From DATJLY01 sp963773665 (GTDB lineage: Bacteria > Pseudomonadota > Alphaproteobacteria > ATCC43930 > CGMCC-115725): a DNA stretch of 64,000 nucleotides. Within the stretch, counting starts at the first letter, position 1, and each line of letters starts with the position of its first letter. Below are positions 15,978-23,411 of the stretch, piece after piece. A program made the translations under genes and the position numbers. The stretch is from NCBI GenBank assembly GCA_963773665.1, contig CAVZBZ010000001.1, positions 930,001 through 994,000 on the forward strand. Direction: 5' to 3'. Below the pieces are notes generated by a model. That model searched no databases, was not told where the DNA came from, and saw only the letters and a list, made by a program, of their open reading frames with translations.

Positions 15978-16946
15978 ATGCTTTCACCCAGCCCGGACGC
16001 GCTTGCGGGGGCCGGTTCGCTTGAATCGTTGTATCCGCAGCTTGCCGCGATCGGTCTCGGCGCCGGGTGGGCGAAGCCGACGCCGTCGCTGTGGCCCGCA
16101 CCGCACCAGACATTTCCGCCCTATCACTGGCGCTATGTCCAGGCGAAGGCGGCGCTCGACGCGGCCGGCCGGCTCATCAACACCGAGCTTGCCGAGCGGC
16201 GCAACCTGATCCTGGTCAATCCGCTCGAGGGCAATTCCTATGCGACGGCGCGCACGCTGGTCGCGGCATATCAGATGATCATGCCGCAGGAGAAGGCGCG
16301 CTCGCACCGCCACACGCCCAATGCATTGCGCCTGGTGCTCGACGCAGAGCCCGGCGCCTATACCACCGTCAACGGCAAGAAGCTGCCGATGGGCATGAAC
16401 GACGTGGTGCTGACGCCGAACTGGTCCTGGCACGGGCACGGCAACGACGGCGGCGGGCGCGCCTACTGGCTCGATTTCCTCGACGTGCCGCTCGTCCACC
16501 TGCTCGACCCGATGTTCTTCGAACCGCACCCCGACGATTTCGAGAACGACGCGCCCGAGGCGCCGGACTCCCCGCTCCTGTTCCCGTGGCGCGAGACCGA
16601 GCGCCGCCTCGACGAGGCCTCGCCCGATCCGATGGGCCGGCACGCAACGTCGGTGGCGCTCGGCAATCCGGCGCTCGACACCATGGCGCTCGCCATGATG
16701 CGGCTCGAGCCGGGCGAGACGACCGGGGCCTACCGCACCACCGCCAACACGCTCTATGCCGTCGTGGAGGGCGAGGGCTCGACGACGGTCGAGGGCCATC
16801 ATTTCCAGTGGGCGCGCGGCGATGTCGTGGTGGCGCCCTCCTGGCACACGCAGTTCCACAGCACGCGCGAGCGCGCCGTGCTGTTCCGCGTCACCGACGA
16901 GCCGGTGCTGGACCGGCTCGGATTCTTGCGCAGCGAAGACCAATAA
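15978..16946 (+). CDS. Bicupin dioxygenase, gentisate 1,2-dioxygenase-like
   Basis: 322 residues with two cupin modules. The first holds SHRHTPNALRLVLDA and WSWHGHGNDGG, giving the three histidines expected for Fe(II). The second has LYAVVEGEGSTTVEGHHFQW and APSWHTQFHS. The order matches gentisate or 1-hydroxy-2-naphthoate dioxygenases (usually 340-370 residues; this one is a little short). The ATG at 15978 has GGGAGG upstream. It leads a run of codirectional genes (decarboxylase-like protein and ABC importer), so the importer may deliver an aromatic acid for cleavage. Confidence 0.82.
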   Translation: MLSPSPDALAGAGSLESLYPQLAAIGLGAGWAKPTPSLWPAPHQTFPPYHWRYVQAKAALDAAGRLINTELAERRNLILVNPLEGNSYATARTLVAAYQMIMPQEKARSHRHTPNALRLVLDAEPGAYTTVNGKKLPMGMNDVVLTPNWSWHGHGNDGGGRAYWLDFLDVPLVHLLDPMFFEPHPDDFENDAPEAPDSPLLFPWRETERRLDEASPDPMGRHATSVALGNPALDTMALAMMRLEPGETTGAYRTTANTLYAVVEGEGSTTVEGHHFQWARGDVVVAPSWHTQFHSTRERAVLFRVTDEPVLDRLGFLRSEDQ

Positions 16947-16971
16947 AGCGCGCGCGCTCTAGGGAGGAACG

Positions 16972-17961
16972 ATGTCGAAGCTGCCGCTTACCTTCGCCTG
17001 CGGTCTTTATGACCGCATGGTGCCGCTTTACACCGGCGAGGTGCAGCCGGACGGGATCGATCTCAATTTCGTGGTGATCGACAACCCGCGCGACATCTTC
17101 GACCGCATGGCGGGCGGCCAGGAATTCGACCTGTCCGAGATGTCGAGCTCGGAGACGATCCAGCGCATGGCCGCGAACGAGAGCCCGTTCGTGGCGCTCC
17201 CGGTGTTTCCCTCGCGCGTCTTCCGCCACGGCCACGTCTCGATCAACCGCAAGTCCGGCATCAAGAAGCCCAAGGATCTGGAAGGCCGCCGCGTCGGCGT
17301 GCCGCTTTATACGCAGACGGCGGCGATCTTCATCCGCGGTTTCCTGCAGCACGAATACGGCGTCGATTGCTCGAAGATCCATTGGGTGCAGGGCGGCCTC
17401 AATCACAAGGGCTCGCACGGCAATCCGACCGTGCTGCCGCTCCTGAAGCCCGCCGACATCGAGACCGCGCCCGCCGACAAGTCGCTGTCCGATCTGCTCG
17501 AGGAGGGCAAGATCGACGCCATCACCGCGACCAGCATGCCGAAATCCTATCGCCGCAATCCCGACATCCAGCGCCTGTTCCCGAATTTCCGCGAGGTCGA
17601 ACTCGACTATTTCCGGCGCACCGGCATCTTCCCGATCATGCATCTCGTGGCGCTGAAGCGTTCGGTCTACGAGAAATACCCGTTCGTCGCGACGAGCCTG
17701 TTCAACGCCTTCAACCAGTCCAAGGACCGCCAGCTCGAGAAGATGAAGGAGACCGGGGCGCTGCGCTACATGCTGCCGTGGCTTTCGAGCGAGCTCGACG
17801 AGATCGAGGAAGTGTTCAAGGGCGATCCGTGGCCCTATGGGATAGAGCCCAACCGGCCGACGCTCGACGCGCTTGTCACGTATCTTCACGAGCAGCACGT
17901 GATCGCGCGAAAGCTCCCGCTCGAGGAGATTTTCGTGCCAATCTACGGGCAATCTCATTGA
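16972..17961 (+). CDS. 4,5-dihydroxyphthalate decarboxylase-like / substrate-binding-fold protein
   Basis: 329 residues, the usual length of the family. Conserved stretches include FACGLYDRMVPL, QPDGIDLNFVVI, FDLSEMSSSETI, ALPVFPSRVFRHG, GRRVGVPLYTQTAAIFIRG and the C-terminal PYGIEPNRPTLDALV. The fold is that of ABC binding proteins, but no signal peptide is present, so a cytoplasmic decarboxylase fits better than a periplasmic receptor. It lies 25 bases after the cupin gene and 16 before a permease gene. Either function is possible; I favour the enzyme. Confidence 0.75.
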   Translation: MSKLPLTFACGLYDRMVPLYTGEVQPDGIDLNFVVIDNPRDIFDRMAGGQEFDLSEMSSSETIQRMAANESPFVALPVFPSRVFRHGHVSINRKSGIKKPKDLEGRRVGVPLYTQTAAIFIRGFLQHEYGVDCSKIHWVQGGLNHKGSHGNPTVLPLLKPADIETAPADKSLSDLLEEGKIDAITATSMPKSYRRNPDIQRLFPNFREVELDYFRRTGIFPIMHLVALKRSVYEKYPFVATSLFNAFNQSKDRQLEKMKETGALRYMLPWLSSELDEIEEVFKGDPWPYGIEPNRPTLDALVTYLHEQHVIARKLPLEEIFVPIYGQSH

Positions 17962-17977
17962 CCGCAGGAGTAGCGCC

Positions 17978-18754
17978 ATGACGCGCTGGCGGACGCATCT
18001 CGACCGGGCGATCGTACTCGTCGTCATTCTCGCGCTGTGGCAGGCGGCGGGCATGACGCTGGGCGTCTATTGGGTCAGCACGCCGTGGGCCACCGTGTCG
18101 CGCTTCGTCGTGACGCTGTGGAACGGCGAGCTCATCCGCCAATCCGGCTACACGATCGAGGAGGCGGCACTGGGCGCCGTCATCGGCGGCGTGCCGGCCG
18201 TCGTGCTGCCGTTCATTCTGCGCCGCAGCCCGATCATGGTGGCCATCCTCGATCCCTTCATGGTGGGCGGATACGGCGCGCCCAAATTGGCGCTCGCGCC
18301 GCTCTTCATCCTGTGGTTCGGCATCGGCACGGAATCGAAGATCGCGCTCGTGGCGAGCGTGCTGTTCTTCATCGTCTATTTCAGCACGCTTTCGGGCGTG
18401 CGCTCGCTCGATGCGAAGTTCGTGCAGATGGCGCAGGTGATGGGCGCCTCGGAACAGCAGGTCGCGCGGAAAATCATCTTCCCGGCCGCGGTGCCGTTCA
18501 TCTTCGCCGGGTTCCGCATCGGGCTCCCCTACGCGATCGGTGCGGCCGTCATCGCCGAGCTAATCTCCTCGAACCGGGGCCTCGGGTACCTCGTTCAGGT
18601 CGGCGCCATGAATTTCGACACGACGCAATGCTTCGTCGCGATCCTTGCGGCGACGCTCATCGTGCACGCCGTCGGCTATGGCGTCGATTCGACGGAGCGG
18701 CTGCTGCTGCGCTGGCGGCCGCCGGCCGAAGCCGCAGCATTGGGCGGCAACTGA
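17978..18754 (+). CDS. ABC transporter permease, NitT/TauT (SsuC-like) family
   Basis: 258 residues with about six membrane segments and the BPD-type cytoplasmic EAA-like loop around VQMAQVMGASEQQVARKIIFPAAVPFIFAG, ending with ELISSNRGLGYLVQVG. It is followed three bases later by the ATPase gene. Together with 18758-20367 it forms an importer with two different permease subunits, unusual for NitT/TauT systems, which mostly use one. Confidence 0.92.
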   Translation: MTRWRTHLDRAIVLVVILALWQAAGMTLGVYWVSTPWATVSRFVVTLWNGELIRQSGYTIEEAALGAVIGGVPAVVLPFILRRSPIMVAILDPFMVGGYGAPKLALAPLFILWFGIGTESKIALVASVLFFIVYFSTLSGVRSLDAKFVQMAQVMGASEQQVARKIIFPAAVPFIFAGFRIGLPYAIGAAVIAELISSNRGLGYLVQVGAMNFDTTQCFVAILAATLIVHAVGYGVDSTERLLLRWRPPAEAAALGGN

Positions 18755-18757
18755 GCC

Positions 18758-19552
18758 ATGGACGCACCGCTTCTCGAAGTCCGCCATCTCGCCAAGCGCT
18801 TTCCGGCGCGGCAAGGGCGCGAGCCGCCGCCCTGGGTGATCCAGGATCTGAGCTTTTCCGTCGGCGCGGGCGAGTTCCTGACGATCGTGGGCCCGTCGGG
18901 CGCGGGTAAATCGACGCTCCTCAACATGATCGCGCAAGTGGACGTGGCGAGCGGCGGCGAGATCATCTTCGAGGGAACCAAGATCGGCTGCGCCGATCCC
19001 AAGGCGATGCGCCCGGGCCTCAATCGCCGCATCGGCTATGTGACGCAGGACGACAATCTGCTGCCCTGGCGCACGACGATCGACAACGTGCTGTTCCCGC
19101 TCGAGGTCCAGGGGCGGCTCGACGACAAAACGCGCCAGCAGGCCGAGACCCTCATCAACGCCGTCGGATTGAAGGGCTACGAGAAATATTATCCGCATGA
19201 ATTGTCGGGCGGCATGAGGAAGCGCACGGCCTTGATCCGCACGCTCGTCTACGACCCGCCGGTCATCCTCATGGACGAGCCGTTCGGCGCGGTCGATGCG
19301 CAGACGCGCATGCAGCTTCAGGAAGATCTGCTGCGGCTGTGGAGCCTCGGGCGCAAGACCATCGTCTTCGTCACGCACGACATCACCGAGGCGATCCTGC
19401 TCGGCGACCGGGCGCTCGTGCTGTCGCGCCAGCCGTCGCGCATCCAGGCCGAACACCTGATCCCGATTCCGCGGCCGCGCAGCGTCAAGCATTTCCTGAC
19501 GCTGCCCGGCTTCACCGAGCTCTACGAGCGCATCCGAGCGGAGGTGCTATGA
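18758..19552 (+). CDS. ABC transporter ATP-binding protein, NitT/TauT (SsuB-like) family
   Basis: 264-residue ATPase with all motifs: Walker A GPSGAGKST, Q-loop YVTQDDNLLPW, signature LSGGMRKR, Walker B VILMDEPFGAVD and switch histidine VTHDITEA. Energises import through the flanking permeases at 17978 and 19549. Its TGA overlaps the ATG of the second permease (ATGA). Confidence 0.95.
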   Translation: MDAPLLEVRHLAKRFPARQGREPPPWVIQDLSFSVGAGEFLTIVGPSGAGKSTLLNMIAQVDVASGGEIIFEGTKIGCADPKAMRPGLNRRIGYVTQDDNLLPWRTTIDNVLFPLEVQGRLDDKTRQQAETLINAVGLKGYEKYYPHELSGGMRKRTALIRTLVYDPPVILMDEPFGAVDAQTRMQLQEDLLRLWSLGRKTIVFVTHDITEAILLGDRALVLSRQPSRIQAEHLIPIPRPRSVKHFLTLPGFTELYERIRAEVL

Positions 19553-20367
19553 CGACCGTCGAACGGGCCTCGAGCCTCGCCCTGCGCGAGCCGCTGTTCT
19601 CGCGCAAGACCATCGTCATGGGCGGCCGGATCGCGCTGGCGATCCTGCTGCTCTTCGGCTGGCAGGAGGGGGCCGAGACCTTCGGCTCGGTGTTCTTCGC
19701 CTATCCGCTCGATGTCGTGAAGCGGCTCGTCGAGATCGCGAGGAGCGGCGAGATGTTCGTCGATATCGGCGCGACGATGAAGGTGTCGTGCATCGGCTTC
19801 TTCATCGGCAGCGTCGCGGGCGTGCTGCTGCCGTTCCTGCTGCGCCGCTCCAAGCGCTGGACCGAGGCGATCGAGCCCTATGTGCTGGGATCGCAGGGCA
19901 TTCCCAAATACGCGCTGGCGCCTTGGCTCATCCTGTGGTTCGGCATCGGCGACACGCCGAAGCTCGTCATCGTCACGGCGATGGTGTTCTACATCCCGTA
20001 CGTCAACATCTTCGCCGGCATCCGCGGCGTCGATCAGCGGCTCGTGCGCATGGCGCGCATCATCGGCGCGAGCGAGACCAGGATCTCGCGCGAGGTGATC
20101 TGGAATTCGCTGCTGCCGTTCTTCTTCACCTCGCTCAAGGTGGCGTTCCCGCGCGCCGTCTCCGCCTGCATCGTCGGCGAGTTTCTGGTCTCGACCGAAG
20201 GCGTCGGTCACTATATCGAGCACGCGCGCGAGCTTTCCGACACGGTCGGCGTGTTCGCCGGCATCGTCGTGGCGACGACGCTCGTGCTGCTCATCAACGC
20301 GCTCGTCGAGTATCTGGAGCGCCGCGCCCTCTCCTGGCGGCCGGTCGATCGCGAGATGGCGCTCTAG
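19549..20367 (+). CDS. ABC transporter permease, NitT/TauT family (second permease)
   Basis: 272 residues, about six membrane segments, with the EAA-like loop RMARIIGASETRISREVIWNSLLPFFFTSLK and the family ending EFLVSTEGVGHYIEHA. Start at 19549 inside the ATGA overlap with the ATPase gene. Likely a heterodimer partner of the 17978-18754 permease. The convergent gene at 20368 encodes a binding protein that could serve this importer. Confidence 0.92.
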   Translation: MTTVERASSLALREPLFSRKTIVMGGRIALAILLLFGWQEGAETFGSVFFAYPLDVVKRLVEIARSGEMFVDIGATMKVSCIGFFIGSVAGVLLPFLLRRSKRWTEAIEPYVLGSQGIPKYALAPWLILWFGIGDTPKLVIVTAMVFYIPYVNIFAGIRGVDQRLVRMARIIGASETRISREVIWNSLLPFFFTSLKVAFPRAVSACIVGEFLVSTEGVGHYIEHARELSDTVGVFAGIVVATTLVLLINALVEYLERRALSWRPVDREMAL

Positions 20368-21428
20368 CTACTTCGCGTATTCGTCGCTGAAGAGGCCGTC
20401 GTAGCTCGGCAGCCGCTCGTCCTCTTTCATCAATCCGGCCTCGATGTTGAGCGTGTCGGCTTTCACCAGTTCGGACTCGAGCGGCACCGGCGGAACGGGC
20501 GTCACCTCCCGCATCGCCGCGAACGACGCGGCGACAAGCTTGGGATCGAGGGTCGGAAAGCGCTTCGTCAGCAATGCGAGAGCGTCGGCGGGATGATCCT
20601 TGACGAAGGAAGCGGCGTCGCTGAGCGCAGCCCCCACGCCCTGGCACAGCCACCTCCGGGTCTCGCACGTGTCGGGCCGCACCACGACAAGCGTGTTGGC
20701 GAACGGCACCATGTCGGCGGGATCGCCCTTCAATCCGCTCGCGACGATCACCGCCTCGCCCTTCAGCACCGGCTCTTCCGGCCAGGGCAGCGACATGGTG
20801 ATGCCGTCGATCTGCTTCGCTTCGAAGGCGGCGACCATGTTGGGCGGCTGCATCGGTGCGACGCGGATCGATCTCGGGATCGAAGCCGCCGATATGCGCG
20901 AGGAGGCGGAGATAGGCATGGATGATCGAGTTGATCGAATTCGACCGAGATCGTCCGCCCTTTCAACACCTGGACGCGCTTTTCGAGCGGCGCCTTGGGA
21001 TCGAAGCCGGCGGCGTCGGCCAAATCCTTCCGGATCGAGGTCTCGACGAAGAGATGGTCCTGCATCGCGACGATCGCGAGAAGTTTCTGGCCGTGCGCGG
21101 CGGCGCGCGTCACGGTCGGCGGCGAGGCGATGCCAACGTCCGCGCTGCCGCCGATGACGGCGTTGGCCGAGCCCACCCCGGCGATGAGCGTGCTTTTGAC
21201 CTTGAGCCCGTGCTTCTCCCAAAGGTGCAGATCGTCGGCAAGATATTGCAGCGAGAAGCTGAGGCTGAAGGCCGGGACCGCCAGGCTCACGTCACGGAGC
21301 GGTTCCTCGGCCGCCGCCGGTCCCGCCAAAAGTCCGGCGAACGCCGCCAGGAAGCCGGTCCAGGCACCCGCACGAATCGAGCAACCCATTGACCAAAAAT
21401 GGTTTTTAGCGTTTCGGCCGATTCGCAT
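20368..21428 (-). pseudogene. ABC substrate-binding protein (NitT/TauT-like), frame broken by two +1 indels
   Basis: The minus-strand gene starts at the ATG at 21428 (GGAGGG upstream), with a signal peptide ending near GPAAAEEP and a mature part SLAVPAFSLSFSLQYLADDL and onward. The frame shifts +1 near 20936 (just after VEF) and again near 20866. Between them the third frame reads INSIIHAYLRLLAHIGGFDPEID, and after the second it reads RVAPMQPPNMVAAFEAKQID to the stop at 20368. Reassembled, the protein is ~350 residues and complete. Convergent, touching the importer operon. Sequencing error and true inactivation are both possible; the intact codons favour error. Confidence 0.8.
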
Positions 21429-21551
21429 TTTGCCACCCTCCCCGCGCGCCGATGATGCGGCCGAATGGTTGCCCCAGGCAAGCGCCGGGGCGAGGCGCTT
21501 GATCGGGACGTAACTTTCCTGAAAATATCGGGCCAGGGGGAACCCAAGCAC

Positions 21552-22364
21552 ATGAGCGAACTCGACGACATCCTGCGCGACCTGGTGGTCGCCAACCGCA
21601 TCCTCGGGCACGAAGGCATCTGCGATGCCTATGGCCATATCAGCGTGCGCAGCCCGCGCGACCCGAAGCGCTATTTCATCTCGGTGTCGCGCAGCCCGGA
21701 GCTCGTCACCATCGACGACATCGTCGAATGCACGCTCGACGGCAGGCCGGTGAAGGACGACAAGCGGCCGCTCTATATCGAGCGCCACATCCACGGCGCG
21801 ATCTACGAGGCGCGGCCCGAGGCGATGGGCGTGGTGCACAGCCACGCGCTCGACGTGCTGCCGTTCAGCATCAGCCCGACGCCGCTCCGCCCGGTGATCC
21901 ATTCGGCCGGGCCCTTGGGCCACCGCATCCCGGTCTGGGACATCGCCGATAGGTTCGGCGACACCAATCTTCTCGTCTCCAACATGGCGCAGGGCCGCGA
22001 TCTCGCCGAGCGGCTCGCCGGCGACCGCGCGGTGCTGATGCGCGGCCACGGCTTCGCCACCGCCGGGCGCTCGGTGCGCGAGGTGGTGCGGCTTGCCGTC
22101 AACATGCCGCGCAACGCGCGCGTGCTCTTGGACGCGATCCGGCTCGGCGGCCCGGTGAAGGGTCTTGGATCGGGCGAGATCGACAACCGGCTCGAGATGC
22201 GGCCCGACGGCGCGGAGTTCTACCGCGCCTGGGAATACTGGGCGACGCGCGCCGGCTGCGCCGACATGCTGGGCGGCCCGCCGCGCGCGGCACCCACCCC
22301 TGCGCCGAAGCCTGCCGCCCCGAAGCCGCCCGCCAAGAAGGCCGCGAAGAAGGGCCGGCGCTAA
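21552..22364 (+). CDS. Class II aldolase/adducin family protein with Ala-Pro-Lys tail
   Basis: 270 residues; core like the protein at 3677-4390 (GHEGICDAYGHISVR, ERHIHGAIYEARP, VVHSHALDV, MRGHGFATAG), with the zinc histidines retained. After about residue 245 it carries a low-complexity tail of Ala, Pro and Lys (PAAPKPPAKKAAKKGRR), of the kind often seen as a charged, disordered extension in high-GC Alphaproteobacteria. Substrate unknown; probably a hydroxy-acid or sugar-phosphate-type lyase in catabolism. Confidence 0.88.
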   Translation: MSELDDILRDLVVANRILGHEGICDAYGHISVRSPRDPKRYFISVSRSPELVTIDDIVECTLDGRPVKDDKRPLYIERHIHGAIYEARPEAMGVVHSHALDVLPFSISPTPLRPVIHSAGPLGHRIPVWDIADRFGDTNLLVSNMAQGRDLAERLAGDRAVLMRGHGFATAGRSVREVVRLAVNMPRNARVLLDAIRLGGPVKGLGSGEIDNRLEMRPDGAEFYRAWEYWATRAGCADMLGGPPRAAPTPAPKPAAPKPPAKKAAKKGRR

Positions 22365-22376
22365 AAAATCGAACTC

Positions 22377-22453
22377 GTCGTCCCCGCGCAAGCGGGGACC
22401 CAGGGCAAGCGACGTGCGCCGCTTCTGGGCTCCCGCTTTCGCGGGAGCGACGG
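22377..22453. repeat. Dispersed inverted repeat of the ccccgcgcaagcgggga type
   Basis: The left half carries cgtccccgcgcaagcgggga and the right half ggctcccgctttcgcgggag then cgacgg. Each half is itself a small hairpin and the halves pair imperfectly. Widely dispersed in Hyphomicrobiales intergenic DNA (general knowledge). Here it separates two convergent genes and may terminate both. Confidence 0.7.
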
Positions 22454-22461
22454 AATTTATT

Positions 22462-23382
22462 TCACGCGCTTGCCGAGCGGCTGGAGTTCGATAAAACCCC
22501 CTCGATCGCGCCCTTGGCGGCGTAGTTTTCGGGATCGCGAAAGCTCGCCCAGTAGTCGTAGGAATCGCGCACCGGCTCGAACAGGCGCGGGCGGCGCGCG
22601 TCCAGCTCGGCAAATTCCTCCATGCCGAAACTGTATTCGAGGGTGAGCCCGTCGGGATCGAGGAAATAGAGGAACACGCTGCCCGAGGGCGGATGGCGCC
22701 CCGGCCCATAGACGACGCGCACGCCGTTCTTGGCGAAGCGCGAGATGGCGCGGCCGATATCGTCGATCTCGGTCACCATGAAATTGACGTGATGGAGCTG
22801 CGCCGAGGCCGCGTTGATGAGCGCCACGCCGTGGTGATAGGGGTTCGGGTGGCAGCGCATGAAGCAGGCCTGCCCGTCGATCAGGTCCGAAACCCGAAAA
22901 CCCAGGACGCGCGTATAGAAATCGCACGCCGCGGCGAAATCCGGCACCTTCAGCACGACGTGGCCGATGCGCTGGATGCTGGCGAGGCGCGCGCGGAACG
23001 GCGCGGAGAGCTCGCGCATCGCGCCATAGAACTCGAACGTGGCGCCGGTGAAGGGCTCGACGATGCGGATCGCGCGGTCGATGTGCAGCGCCGCGCAATT
23101 CTCGCGCGCGACGTGCGCGACCTCGAGCCCGTGCGCTTCGAATTCGCGCGCGGCATCGTCGAACGAGCCGTCCTCGAGCTCGAATCCGACGCGCTTCAGC
23201 CCCGGCGCCGCGCCTTGGTAGAGCGCAATCGCATGATGCTCGAAGCCGCAGCGGAAGAACGAAGCGCCGTCCTTGCCCTCGCCGCTCGGCTCGAGCCCGA
23301 GCAGGTTCTCATAAAAGGCGCGCGAGCGCGCGAGGTCGGCGACATTGAGCGCGACATAACCCAGTTTCCGGTAGCGCGGCAT
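22462..23382 (-). CDS. Extradiol-type VOC dioxygenase family protein
   Basis: 306 residues, two VOC modules. The C-terminal module keeps the class I extradiol triad His-His-Glu: IGHVVLKVPD, LHHVNFMVTE and GLTLEYSFGM. The first module starts KLGYVALNVADLARSRAFYENLLGLEP. Likely ring cleavage of a catechol-type substrate. The ATG at 23382 lies after GGGAGGAG. The last residues are suspicious: one more G in the GGGGG run near 22490 would change the end from VLSNSSRSASA to GFIELQPLGKRVK, which looks more natural, so the annotated C-terminus may reflect a homopolymer error. Confidence 0.85.
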   Translation of the reverse strand: MPRYRKLGYVALNVADLARSRAFYENLLGLEPSGEGKDGASFFRCGFEHHAIALYQGAAPGLKRVGFELEDGSFDDAAREFEAHGLEVAHVARENCAALHIDRAIRIVEPFTGATFEFYGAMRELSAPFRARLASIQRIGHVVLKVPDFAAACDFYTRVLGFRVSDLIDGQACFMRCHPNPYHHGVALINAASAQLHHVNFMVTEIDDIGRAISRFAKNGVRVVYGPGRHPPSGSVFLYFLDPDGLTLEYSFGMEEFAELDARRPRLFEPVRDSYDYWASFRDPENYAAKGAIEGVLSNSSRSASA

Positions 23383-23411
23383 TTCGCTCCTCCCTGCCGC
23401 ATCATACCGCG

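Noticed and set aside
22377..22453. Interpretation of the inverted repeat as an operator or attachment site
   Set aside because: It belongs to a common dispersed intergenic class and shows no integrase or regulator next to it.
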